Shown: positions 54,955 to 64,000 of the stretch, piece after piece
Numbering within the stretch: position 1 is the stretch's first letter
Layout: each line of letters starts with the position of its first letter
From: Botryotinia globosa
Taxonomy: Eukaryota > Ascomycota > Leotiomycetes > Helotiales > Sclerotiniaceae
Reading direction: 5' to 3'
Length of the DNA: 64,000 nucleotides
NCBI GenBank assembly: GCA_014898425.1
Contig: RCSZ01000008.1
Span: 1,995,501-2,059,500 of the forward strand
Position numbers and translations under genes: made by a program
The notes under the pieces: model-generated
Seen by the model: only the letters and a program-made list of their open reading frames with translations
Database searches by the model: none
What the model was told of the DNA's origin: nothing

Positions 54955-57900
54955 ATGGCATTGTGGATTACTTTGTCTGGTATTGCTATCTTTGGAGCAG
55001 TCGTTGATGCTATACCATCTATCGCATATCCGATCAATTCTCAGTTCCCTCCCATTGCGCGCGTGTCAATACCTTATTCATATACATTTCCCCAATCAAC
55101 ATTTACTTCAACATCCCCTCTCAGCTACAGCTTAGCAGACTCGCCTCAATGGCTCTCCATTGATAGTACTTCTCGAACATTATCAGGCATACCATCTAGT
55201 AGTGATACTGGCTCTGGAATTGTGACAGAGGTTGTCTTTGGAGTAATTGCAAGCGACTCCTCGGGATCTGTGACGTCGAATACTACTCTAGTAGTGTCCA
55301 AAAACTCGCCCCCGACAATTAAAATTTCAGCCCAATCGCAACTTGCTTCAGAAGGGCCATTCTCAGCACCATCAACGTTGTTATACCATCCTTCATCATC
55401 CTTCGAGATCAGCTTCGACCCGGCAACTTTCTCAAATCCTAGCGGGGCAGCTCTTAAATACTACGCTTTAACAGTCGATGACACACCTCTGCCTTCATGG
55501 GTTCTTTTTGACGAAAAAACTCTTACTTTTAGCGGCCAAACACCAGAGTATGCTTCTCTCATACAACCACCACAGACTTTCGGAGTTCAGCTTATTGCTT
55601 CAGATGTATCAGGATACTCTGGAGCATCGATCCCCTTCAACATTAGAGTTGGGGTACATCTACTAGCATTTAGTACGGTAAACTCAGTTGTTAATGCTAT
55701 ACCAGGAGTGGAAGTCAACTACACAGGTCTACAAAACAGTCTGCAGCTCGATGGTCAGCCCGCCAATTCTTCAAGCATAGTCTCGGTTACTGCTCAGACG
55801 CCAGAATGGCTTGACTTCGATAACACTACCCTCAGTCTGATCGGCACACCACCTTCTGATGCCATTTCGTATAACATCTCCGTACAGGCTATAGATATAT
55901 ATGGGGATCAAGTTAATACTGTGGTGCTCATCAAAATAGCTACAGCATTATTTGTTGGTCCTATAAGAGATGTGAATGCAAGCATTGGTTCCAAATTCTC
56001 CTTTAGCCTTGGTGCTTATATTGGAAACAATTACGATACTACATTAACAGCACAAGTATCCCCACCAACGGACTGGATATATTTTGATGCCCATAGTTTC
56101 AAAATATCAGGAAAGGTGCCTACATCTGCTAAGCCCTCGAATATCAATATCACACTTACGGCAACGTCCAAAACATCGAGACGCTCCAGCTCTGAATCCT
56201 TCAGTTTAGCCATTCAAGCATCAGATGGCTCCTCTTCTACAGGTGTTCCACCAGCATCGAGTACATCTGCAACATCTGGTGTCAATTCACCTGCGAGTGG
56301 AAATTTGAGCAAAGGAGTCATTGCCGCAATTGTGGTTCCAGTATTGATTGTATTCATTGCACTCATTCTATGTCTGTTTTATTACCGCAGAAAACGTTCT
56401 AGTTCCTCATTGCGTTCAGGAGGACCTTCCAAAGAGGATATCTCAGGTCCCATAAGAAGCACGTCTAGCATAGAACGAGCATATTCTGCTAAAAAGATCG
56501 AACCTCTGCAGCTCGATACCTCTGGCTTCTCCATTGATGCTAGTTCTAGTGTTTACACATCAACTACCCCCAATATCGTGGTTCATGACAATCGCAAATC
56601 TCTCCGACGATCACAAACTTTGGCCCCAAAGTCGAAGTTTCGCGAATCTCAAAGCTTCGGAAATAGGGCGCGCGCAAATTCTGAAAATGCACTTAGTAAA
56701 ACTCCGAATCGGAGTACATGGAGAGATACTCGAGAAACGGACTATACTTTGGATAGTGCGAGAACAAACAGTACCAATATGCTACAACGGAACTATTCGA
56801 ACTACTCCCGGAAAGGACACACGAGACGATCGCAATATGTTGTGAGTAACGATCCAAGGTTGAGGAATAGCGAGATGAGCCAACTTGGCAATCAAAGTCT
56901 CTTTGGCACCAACCCTTCTGATGGTACGATATTGAACTTGACGGATAGTAATTTTTCAACTTCTCCTTTGGATAACTTCTCCGTGTTATCGGGAGATTGG
57001 AGTAAAGCAACTCGAGCACCTCTTGCACCACGACAAAACAAACAAAGCCAGAACCAGAACAATGAGAAAAAACGAGCCCATCGTAAATCCACAACGCGAA
57101 ATCTCAACTTCGCATTGGCGGAAGGTGTAGATAAACGGTTGAGTGGGCTTGGCCACGGAGCTCGAGAATCGATTTCTTCATTCGATATCTTGAAATCACC
57201 AGGTCGTAGAGGAAGTATAGGACATGGTCAACATCCCAGTCTCGCACGCAATTCTCGCACGTGGAAAACTGTTCATACTCTTGATACAGATGTTGATAAA
57301 CATCGCAGTGCAACAAGCGTATACTCAACCACCTCCACCGACCTTCTGAAATTCGGCCACGCAACGGTGTCGCCAAGTGGCGGCAATGAAATGCTAAGCA
57401 TAAAACCCGTGCCTAAGAGTCCTCGGGCCCCCGCACCAATCTGGGAGTCGGAAACGGGGGGAAATAGTAGAATGTCATATAGTAGCATTAACACACGACC
57501 AGTCTCTCGTCGCGGAGGCGCATCTCCCTTTTTTAGCGGGGGAGGTATGGCTTCTGTGCGTCGCAAGGCAAGAAGAAGTTATGCAGATTCGCCAACCGTG
57601 CCGGAAGAAGTACATGTTGGCGATGAAGTACGAGCCGCTGGTACGGGGATCAATAATGATTCGTTGGGAATAACATATCCTAATGGGTATTCGAGTGCTA
57701 AAGAAGGAACCAGACAGTTGAGATCGTATATTCAGGCTACATTTAGCAAGAGCAGATTGAAGGGCAGCGACAGTTTGGTCAGCTTGGATAGTAGATTCGA
57801 GAGTGTGAGTCCGAGTATGCAGGAGTTACAGATTCGTCAAGAGCAAGTGCCTAACTCGGGGAATGTTTCTCAGAGTCAGAGTAGGCATACGCAACTTTTA

Positions 57901-58638
57901 GAAATAGAGAGAAGAGAACGAGAACGAGAACGGGAAAGAGGAACAAGACAACAAACCACAGAAACCGAGAATGGTAGCGACATCCTCCCCAGCGAATTCA
58001 GCGCCGGCAGCTGGGAAAGCATGGGCGAAAGCACAGATGTCGATTCGCAGCCCAATTTCATACGTCACGGCACTACCACGACGATTCCTCAAATCCCGCA
58101 ACTCCCCCCGGTGGGCGGTAGCACGAGCGGATCTGGAATTGGAGGTGCAAGTACGACGGGAAATACATCGCGAGGAAGAAGCTCCACGCTCGCCATCCCG
58201 CACTTCTCGCCTTTCTTGTCGAATCCGTATACCCCCGATCTCGAAGAATCCACAGATGCTATCTGGAATGAGCAGAAGCAGAAGCCATCGTTGCGACGAT
58301 CTACAGAGGCGGGCTTGAAAGGAGATGGCTATTACACTTCTGCTTCACATCCCCACTCAACATCACATTCGCATTCCCATTCTAAAGAACCCTCTCAAAA
58401 CCCCGAACATATTCTCCACGAAGCGCGCGAAGCACGCGAAGAATCCCCCACGATGGGAAATCTTATCGTGGGACCCAATGCGCGCATGGTGAAGGGCGCG
58501 GATCGCAGACCCGTAAGTGTGGATGCGAGAGAGAATAGGAGGATTGGGAGTACGAAGGCGAGGATTGGACGGCAGGTGGAGGGAGTGGAGGTGGGCATGG
58601 GGATGAGGAGTGAGGGGGATTTTAGCGCGTATATTTGA
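54955..58638 (+). CDS. AXL2: Axl2-like cadherin-domain plasma membrane protein
   Basis: A single-exon frame of 1227 residues. A signal peptide (MALWITLSGIAIFGAVVDA) is followed by at least three cadherin-like (CADG) modules, visible as repeated Y-x-F/SYxLADSPQWLSIDSTSRTLSG, LPSWVLFDEKTLTFSGQTPE and TPEWLDFDNTTLSLIGTPPS. Many N-x-S/T glycosylation sites lie in this outer part. One membrane helix (about 460-485, GVIAAIVVPVLIVFIALILC) is followed by YYRRKR and a cytoplasmic tail of about 740 residues, S/R-rich with many possible phosphorylation sites, an RERERERERG run and HSTSHSHSHS. This is the layout of Axl2/Bud10, a landmark for axial budding and septin organisation in yeast and of polarity in filamentous fungi. 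Confidence 0.88.
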   Translation: MALWITLSGIAIFGAVVDAIPSIAYPINSQFPPIARVSIPYSYTFPQSTFTSTSPLSYSLADSPQWLSIDSTSRTLSGIPSSSDTGSGIVTEVVFGVIASDSSGSVTSNTTLVVSKNSPPTIKISAQSQLASEGPFSAPSTLLYHPSSSFEISFDPATFSNPSGAALKYYALTVDDTPLPSWVLFDEKTLTFSGQTPEYASLIQPPQTFGVQLIASDVSGYSGASIPFNIRVGVHLLAFSTVNSVVNAIPGVEVNYTGLQNSLQLDGQPANSSSIVSVTAQTPEWLDFDNTTLSLIGTPPSDAISYNISVQAIDIYGDQVNTVVLIKIATALFVGPIRDVNASIGSKFSFSLGAYIGNNYDTTLTAQVSPPTDWIYFDAHSFKISGKVPTSAKPSNINITLTATSKTSRRSSSESFSLAIQASDGSSSTGVPPASSTSATSGVNSPASGNLSKGVIAAIVVPVLIVFIALILCLFYYRRKRSSSSLRSGGPSKEDISGPIRSTSSIERAYSAKKIEPLQLDTSGFSIDASSSVYTSTTPNIVVHDNRKSLRRSQTLAPKSKFRESQSFGNRARANSENALSKTPNRSTWRDTRETDYTLDSARTNSTNMLQRNYSNYSRKGHTRRSQYVVSNDPRLRNSEMSQLGNQSLFGTNPSDGTILNLTDSNFSTSPLDNFSVLSGDWSKATRAPLAPRQNKQSQNQNNEKKRAHRKSTTRNLNFALAEGVDKRLSGLGHGARESISSFDILKSPGRRGSIGHGQHPSLARNSRTWKTVHTLDTDVDKHRSATSVYSTTSTDLLKFGHATVSPSGGNEMLSIKPVPKSPRAPAPIWESETGGNSRMSYSSINTRPVSRRGGASPFFSGGGMASVRRKARRSYADSPTVPEEVHVGDEVRAAGTGINNDSLGITYPNGYSSAKEGTRQLRSYIQATFSKSRLKGSDSLVSLDSRFESVSPSMQELQIRQEQVPNSGNVSQSQSRHTQLLEIERRERERERERGTRQQTTETENGSDILPSEFSAGSWESMGESTDVDSQPNFIRHGTTTTIPQIPQLPPVGGSTSGSGIGGASTTGNTSRGRSSTLAIPHFSPFLSNPYTPDLEESTDAIWNEQKQKPSLRRSTEAGLKGDGYYTSASHPHSTSHSHSHSKEPSQNPEHILHEAREAREESPTMGNLIVGPNARMVKGADRRPVSVDARENRRIGSTKARIGRQVEGVEVGMGMRSEGDFSAYI

Positions 58639-58667
58639 GGGGTTTTTGTTTTTGTTTGTTTTGTTTG

Positions 58668-58707
58668 AGGGGAAGGGGAAGGGGAAGGGGAAGGGGAAGG
58701 GGAGGGG
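58668..58707. repeat. Microsatellite (GGGGAA)n
   Basis: About six 6-bp units directly after the AXL2 stop codon. Its complement makes a serine/proline-repeat frame on the minus strand that is spurious. Confidence 0.9.
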
Positions 58708-58914
58708 TAATTGCAGGTTGGATTTGGGCCTGGGTTCGCGGGATGGGTTGGCGGGATAGATGTTTTTTGGGTTAGGTACTTTATAACTTGAGATGAGATG
58801 AGATGAGGAAATCGAGTGATCGTATAGTGAGAGGGAGTGAGGGATAAGATAGCATAAACGAGATATGAATCGATATAGTATAGTATGTCAAGAAACACAC
58901 GCAGCGATCTTAAA

Positions 58915-58942
58915 CATGACATGACATGACATGACATGACAT
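58915..58942. repeat. Microsatellite (ACATG)n
   Basis: Five to six ACATG pentamers in tandem in the intergenic region. Confidence 0.9.
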
Positions 58943-59492
58943 GAGAAAATTTTATTTACTTATTTACTTACTTACCTATGAAAACACGAATATTAATCAA
59001 GGTATTATTATTAGTATTATTAGTACGAATCACAGTAAGCAAGTGGAAGTATTTCGCAAAGAAGCAAAGGTCTTTAAGAGTAATAAGAGTATGAACACAA
59101 AGTTGGTAATTACAGATAGGTATAGAAATGGAACTGAAATTGAAATTCGTGAATAATCATCCGTTTCTTCATGATACCCTATTCCATGCCATCCCATCCC
59201 ATCTCATTCCACCAACCCCCTTTTTAGAAAATACAAGAAGTTAAAACATTCAGAAAAAGCAAAAAAGCAAAAAGGGATCATTGGGGTATTCCATATATCC
59301 ATCCATTTCCTAAACACCCATGAACACCAATTCCATCGTATCTTATCGTATCGTATTCCCGAATTATCAAAATCTCGCTATTGACCCTATCCTATCCTAC
59401 GCTACGCTATGCTATGCTATACTTTTTGATTGATCTATTGATCCCTTCCCAGCAAATGGACACGCTATCCACGCAACCACGCTCAAACCCAT

Positions 59493-60460
59493 CTAAATCC
59501 TCGTAAACCTCGTCACATTACTCGCAACACTGTAGATGCTACTCCTGGGCGCAGGCGGGGGTCTCAGATTCGCAGGATGCATTGCGGTGGGTGGTCTCTC
59601 GACACCCGGCACGATGGGACTACTTCTATCCATCTTCTGATGGTCGTAGCTTTCGCCGACTTCGAGATCCGGGTGAAAGGGTTGCGGGTCTGAGATGACG
59701 GGTTTGGAGATGTGGACTTGTGAAGCGCGGAGAGGGAGACGGAAGGGGAAGCGCGATTTGCGGCGTTCGGCGGGATTGCTGTAGTAGGAGGGCAGATCGT
59801 TGTTGATAGAGGAGGGGAGGGAGAGACGCTTTTCGTAGGGGTTGGGGGCGTCGGTGGCACCGTGGGCGCGGAGTTGGCGTGCGGTTTTGGTTTTGGTGGT
59901 GAAGATTTGGGACTGTGAGTCTGTTAGTGGACTTGTTATCAAAAGAGTAGAAGGGGAAGGAGAGGGAGGAAAGAGGACTTACGGCTATACAATTGATACC
60001 TCCTAGAATAGCTGAAAGACATCCTGAAGAGATGACCACACGCCACATAGGTAACCCTAAGTTTTGAACAGAAGTGGCATTCTTGTTCAGGTTTCCGAGG
60101 ATGTTGAAACCAAGAGCTAACATGGAGAGACCGAGGAAGAGAAAACCATTGTGGGGACAGAGGAGAGGCCAAAAATTCTCAAAGTATTTCTTGAAGAGTG
60201 AGAGCTCCGAGATGATAAGGAAGATTCCGATAGAGCTGGTGATAAAGTGAGAAACTCCATCAAAGAAGAAGAACTAGATGAGGTGTTAGTTGGGCACTAG
60301 AGTAATCAAGAGGGAAGAAGGGACTTACGTTGGAGGTCTTGACGGTCATGACAAGCATGATCCAACTTGCTGCGATAACATCGAGGAGTGCTATAATGTT
60401 CATAACGCGAATGATGTTAAGAATCACAAAGCCTCGACCGGCTTGTTTGACGTTCAACAT
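59493..60460 (-). CDS. DUF7598-like fungal four-helix membrane protein
   Basis: Three exons: 60460-60329, 60273-59983 and 59912-59493, all phase 0, introns 55 and 70 bp, 280 residues. Four hydrophobic segments are visible: FVILNIIRVMNIIALLDVIA with ASWIMLVMTV, then VSHFITSSIGIFLIISE, then CPHNGFLFLGLSMLALGFNI, and finally WRVVISSGCLSAILGGINCI. A soluble C-terminal tail of about 140 residues follows, with RKSRFPFRLPLRASQVHISK and SSIYSVASNVTRFTRI at the end. This matches a common ascomycete family of unknown function (DUF7598 by recollection). The gene is divergent from the SERF-like gene. Confidence 0.72.
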
Positions 60461-62258
60461 CGTGATTGTGTTGTATTAAAGGACGAATATATATATAAAT
60501 TTTGAATCTAAGAATGTGTTAGCCAAGTGTCTTGAGTAATCTCCCAGACGACGACAAGAAAGACCTTACAATTGTGGCAAGGAAGCGTAGTAGTAACTGC
60601 CTGCAGTAGATAGAGGAGTTTTGGAATACTTTCAAAGTATGCGTGTAGTAAAAATTAAGTATGAAACTTTGTAAGTTGTGTTGTATAGTTGTAGTTGTAG
60701 TTGTGTAGAGTATAGAACTTTTATTAGAAAGATCGTGAAGAAGTGTATGATAATTTTCAAAGACAGAAAAGTAAGAAACCGAATCAGAATGTCAAACAGG
60801 AGGAAACGAAGATATATTAAATAAAACAATTGTTCGTTATTGAAGTCCCGACTTCATTGTTTGAATAATTCTAACAATAGAAAAAACGATCTTATCGAAT
60901 GAGACCTATTGTCTTCATCAATAGACAATAGACACGCAAGACGAAAGGGTGAATGTGTAGATGAAGATTGAAAGAAGTGTCCCCCAAACCCTTTGACTCA
61001 AACTTTGACGCCAAAAGATGTAGCTATTGTGGGGTGAATGAATTCTTTATTATCCCCTTATTTACCAAAAGATGAAAGGAAATCCAATAACATATAGATG
61101 AGCTAGAGATTCTTTGACCATTATGTACAACCTCTAGAACTCATTCAGAAGAGAGATCCAGAACGGGCAGAAATGAATGGATGAAATCAAGTGAAGTTTG
61201 ATCTGGGTACCCAAACTTGGTTTGCTTCATGGTGTGTAAGGAGAACTCCTCTCTGGCGCGAAAGAGTTGAAAAGACGCGCTTGACATCGATTATCATAGT
61301 AACAAAAGTCCTTCTTATCCAATGAAATAGAAATGCAATGCATGAATTGATTGTTAGGTCAGAGAGAGGTTTGGAAATAGCTCTGTTTCGTGATATAAAA
61401 GTAGAATTCCAATCATTGGATGAAAAATGCGTTTTGGGTAAGGATGTTTCATGATTTGAATGTGCAAAGAGTGCCGAAAGCAGAGAAAGAAGAGAGAGAA
61501 AGAAGAAACTTATAGCCAATGAAAGGTTGAATGAATATTCTTTATAAAGGAAGTACTGTACTACATACAATGAATGTAATTACTTGAACGTGTAATTCTT
61601 TTTATAGCTTGTGGTTGTAACAATCGTAGACGAACAGATCTGTACTATATACTATATATATACTATATACTATATCCATATTCTATCTATATCTATTTGT
61701 ATATCTATTCGTATATCTACTTCGTATATCTATATTCTATTTATATCTATTTGTATACCTAGGTATTTACTTTATATATTTATATTCTATCTATATCTAT
61801 TTGTATATCTATTTCATATAATCATATTCTATTTATATCTATTTGTATATCTATTTCATATATTTATATTCTATCTATATCTACTCGTATATTCATATTC
61901 CATCTATTATCTCTATTCATTCTCACTAACCCACCAATCAAATTCTCTCAATCTACCTTCGCTTAAATCCATCTTCCGATTCTCCGTATGTACTGTATAT
62001 ACCTTCCGTATGTATCAATAATCCAGAACATTCATTTCTCATATCTCTCTCCCTCTCTCTCTCTGTCTTCGTGCATATCATAAATCTCAGCCTCACCATT
62101 CCCTCACCATTCATTTTCTCTTTTCCACAATCTGACCACACCCTCACTTGCATTTTGCAAAAAGATATAACAGGCCACGCAGACACACGACACATCTCTT
62201 ACACTCACACACAATTTACATCTAATCCCAAACTCTTTTTATACTCAATTATTCAAAA
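60461..62258. other. Long divergent intergenic region
   Basis: 1.8 kb between the DUF7598-like and SERF-like starts. It holds the pyrimidine-rich minisatellite at 61640-61920 and a CT/CTCTCT leader near 62045-62065. The frame at 61187-61570 (minus) has no family feature and was not called. Such long upstream regions often go with long leaders or leader introns. Confidence 0.5.
61640..61920. repeat. Minisatellite of ATATTCTATCTATATCTATT units
   Basis: About six imperfect units of roughly 45 bp containing ATATTCTATCTATATCTATT, GTATATCTATT and CATATA. The plus-strand frame across it (YLYLFVYLFHI repeats) is a by-product of the repeat. It lies in the leader region of the SERF-like gene. Confidence 0.8.
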
Positions 62259-62673
62259 ATGGCTAGAGGAAATCAGAGAGAAAAGTCCCGTGAGGCTAAT
62301 GCTAAGAAACAAGCTCAACTTGCTGTATGTTTTTTCTTCTTTCCTATTTTGCTTTTAGGGTCCTGGAATTTCTATCTCTATTCGCATGTTGTACGATGAA
62401 TATACCGCTGCTGTATCTCTCTTCCCCTCTTCAAATACATATACTAACCCACCCCTCCCCAAACAGAAAGCCGGAAGCGGAATGTCGAAATCGCAAATGC
62501 AGGCCGAGAAAGATAAGACCCGTGTTCTATTAATGGAAAAGCAAAGGAAAGGTAAGATTCCCCCCATCCTCGATTTCTCATTCGATCCATCTATCAACGC
62601 CTCCTAACTCTCCCTCCCAGCCGACGAGAGAAAAGCAGCCGAAGCACTCGCCGCCGCACAAGGAAAGAAATAG
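62259..62673 (+). CDS. Small SERF-family (4F5-like) protein
   Basis: Three exons: 62259-62324, 62467-62551 and 62621-62673, with introns of 142 and 69 bp (GTATGT...AAACAG; GTAAGA...CTCCCAG), in phase, 67 residues. The N-terminus [18 protein letters not shown] is the 4F5/SERF signature (M-x-R-G-N-Q-R-E-x-x-R). The rest is highly charged and helical: [20 protein letters not shown], then [21 protein letters not shown] proteins are small, intrinsically disordered and basic; they bind nucleic acid and modulate protein aggregation, with an exact role in fungi unknown. It is too fragmented by introns to appear as one frame. Confidence 0.88.
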
Positions 62674-63777
62674 ATTCGATTCCACTGGACATTTCTTATC
62701 TTGCGATGTTATCAGACCTCTTCAATTCGATCCGATATGATACAAAATTACAGAAAATCCTACAATCCGAAAAACGACTCTCAAGTAACAATTTCCCCCT
62801 CCCAGTGCGAAAGGATGGAGTTCCAAGGCAGGCAGACAGGCGCGAAAGAATTTCGCAAACCCCCCCGATATTTCTCATCTTCCGGAATTTCAGTTCCAAT
62901 TTTCATTTTCCTTATACATTACAATACATTTCAATTCTCCATTCAAGGTTTTACAGCGTTGGAGTAGCATCTCGGTCCTTCAAACATAAAAATTCTAGAA
63001 AGCGCGTGGGAAATTCTTTCATTTTGAAGGGTGTTGAAATTCGGTCGTTTATTTTAGAATGCGTGGATTACCTAGGCTTTGTTGCCTGTGATGGGTGGAT
63101 CGTACGGATAGAAGGATGGATGGATGGATGGATGGATGGATGGATGGATGGATGGATGGATGGATGGATGGATGGATGGATGGATGGATGGATGGATGGA
63201 TGGATGTGGCAGGAGGTCATTCGTTAAATTCGTTGTGTGGTGTCAGAACCATATGATATGAGTAGGTCCTTTAATAACGTTTCTCAGTGACGCTGTGAGA
63301 CTAGAGTTCTTTCTATGGTGTTGAGTGCGAGTAGTTGATCTCTGGGGACTGTGGATCCTGCGAAATGGCCTATTTCATATGACCTGCCTCAAAAGTCGGT
63401 CCCCGCAAGTACAATAACTGCTCTCAAAGTTACGGCCCACAGAAGATGACCGATTCCAAAACCCGGCCTCCAGAATCGCCCGTTCAGTTTATAGCCCCTT
63501 TTCCATACCCGAGAAACATGCAATCTCATCATTTGAACTTCGGATTTCGTGAATTTGGAGGTTGATAATGTATGCATTCTCTTGTCTAGGTATATAAGTC
63601 TTTTCTATGTCCACCAAATCCCATGTAAAGACCCACGCAGTCCCTACGTATGACCCCTCATGACTTTTGCGCATTCGAGGGAAACTTCTCTCGCAATGTA
63701 AATTCTCTCTTCACACGCTCAAACCATGCCGCCCTCTGCACCCCACAATATCAATCTCTCCTCTCACCCGCTCCTCC
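62674..63777. other. Convergent 3' intergenic region with GGAT array
   Basis: It lies between the SERF-like stop and the guanylate kinase stop. It holds the GGAT tetranucleotide array. Frames here (62706-63227, 63389-63577) are low-complexity or lack features and were not called. Confidence 0.6.
63113..63206. repeat. Microsatellite (GGAT)n, about 23 units
   Basis: A perfect run of GGAT/TGGA tetramers ending in GGATGTGGC. It gives a false MDGW-repeat frame. Length is likely polymorphic between isolates. Confidence 0.95.
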
Positions 63778-64000
63778 TCAGTCTTGAACACTAACAACCG
63801 CCTCCTTCTCATCCGCGGCCTTTCCCCCCTTGCCAAAAATATAATCCTCCAACTCCTTATACGCAACCTCCAAATCATCATTCACAATAATCTTATCATG
63901 CACCCCCTCCGTCTTCGAATACTCCAATTCCAACTTTGCCTGCTCCAAACGCTTTTGAATCGATTCTTCCTTTTCCGTGCCTCTTCCGCGCAATCTCTTC
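63778..64000 (-). CDS. GUK1: Guanylate kinase, C-terminal end (partial)
   Basis: The gene runs off the right edge; only the last 73 codons or so are present, ending at 63778. The visible sequence, [20 protein letters not shown], then [31 protein letters not shown], is the C-terminal lid/core part of guanylate kinase (R-L-x-x-R-x-T-E-x-E-x-x-I-x-x-R and H-D-x-x-I-V-N-D-D-L-x-x-A). The enzyme phosphorylates GMP to GDP with ATP. The tail [16 protein letters not shown] is a short fungal extension. The nucleotide-binding P-loop would lie outside the window. Confidence 0.9.
   Translation of the reverse strand, partial: KRLRGRGTEKEESIQKRLEQAKLELEYSKTEGVHDKIIVNDDLEVAYKELEDYIFGKGGKAADEKEAVVSVQD

Larger units (their letters stand above)
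58639..59492. other. Convergent 3' region rich in short tandem repeats
   Basis: It lies between the stops of AXL2 and the DUF7598-like gene. It holds a GGGGAA hexamer array (58668-58707), GATGA units (58789-58808), an ATGAC pentamer array (58915-58942) and CGTAT/GCTAT pentamers (59338-59412). No supported gene. Confidence 0.7.

Noticed and set aside
58395..58937. 180-codon minus-strand frame with SPSPSPSPS
   Set aside because: It is the shadow of the GGGGAA array and the AXL2 3' end; AXL2 on the other strand is a long, family-matched frame.
61187..61570. 127-codon minus-strand frame (MYVVQYFLYKEYSFNLSLA...)
   Set aside because: No family feature, no matching exon neighbours, and it sits in the shared upstream region of two divergent genes; chance is the simpler reading.
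62706..63227. 173-codon plus-strand frame ending in MDGW repeats
   Set aside because: The end is the GGAT array; the first half lacks family features and lies in the 3' region of the SERF-like gene.
18331..64000. tRNA genes in the intergenic regions
   Set aside because: I looked for GGTTCGANTCC-type B boxes with a paired acceptor stem and found none outside coding exons.

Overview
The window is nuclear DNA of a filamentous ascomycete. The genes have short (47-150 bp) GT-AG introns with CTAAC/CTGAC-like branch sites. The left 18 kb is extremely AT-rich and carries transposon relics mutated by C-to-T and G-to-A changes, the mark of repeat-induced point mutation (RIP). Gene content, intron style and AT-rich blocks beside moderate-GC gene space suggest a Leotiomycete, perhaps Sclerotiniaceae (Botrytis/Sclerotinia-like). 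The species is inference.

Region 1 (1 to about 18,330) has no credible intact gene. It is a transposon graveyard. The best element is a Ty3/gypsy-type retrotransposon (7719-14303) with 150-bp LTRs, a perfect 5-bp target duplication (TATGT), a RIP-damaged gag zinc knuckle, an RT YLDD box turned into YLNN, and RNase H and integrase remnants. It sits inside one arm of an older, short, long-TIR DNA element of MITE type. Other relics are a second LTR pair (3102-3254 / 5934-6086), a dispersed repeat with a 7-bp microsatellite (16741-17180), a 197-bp tandem repeat (17207-17740) and a little-mutated CCAAT/TATA promoter-like island (17745-17900).

Region 2 (18,330-64,000) is ordinary gene space with 20 genes whose strands almost strictly alternate. 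In order: a six-helix membrane protein; a DMAC1-like small membrane protein; AP-3 mu; an E/K/R-rich coiled-coil protein with a duplicated 17-residue motif; a proline-rich protein with a ubiquitin-like N-terminus; a 1377-residue disordered protein with SUMO-interaction-like motifs and a duplicated exon; MIC12; mitochondrial bL17; UTP25; eIF3f; an R3H/SUZ protein; a zinc-knuckle RS-type protein; CWF18; a mitochondrial-type PPR protein; SHB17; EFM6; AXL2; a DUF7598-like membrane protein; a SERF-like protein; and the 3' end of guanylate kinase. They are housekeeping genes (mitochondria, ribosome and translation, splicing, trafficking, polarity), not a pathway cluster. Many lie in divergent pairs with short shared promoters.

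The most notable point in gene space is SHB17: its catalytic RHG motif can be read only if a 2-nt microexon is spliced in. All exon structures were worked out by hand from splice signals and reading frame and need transcript support.
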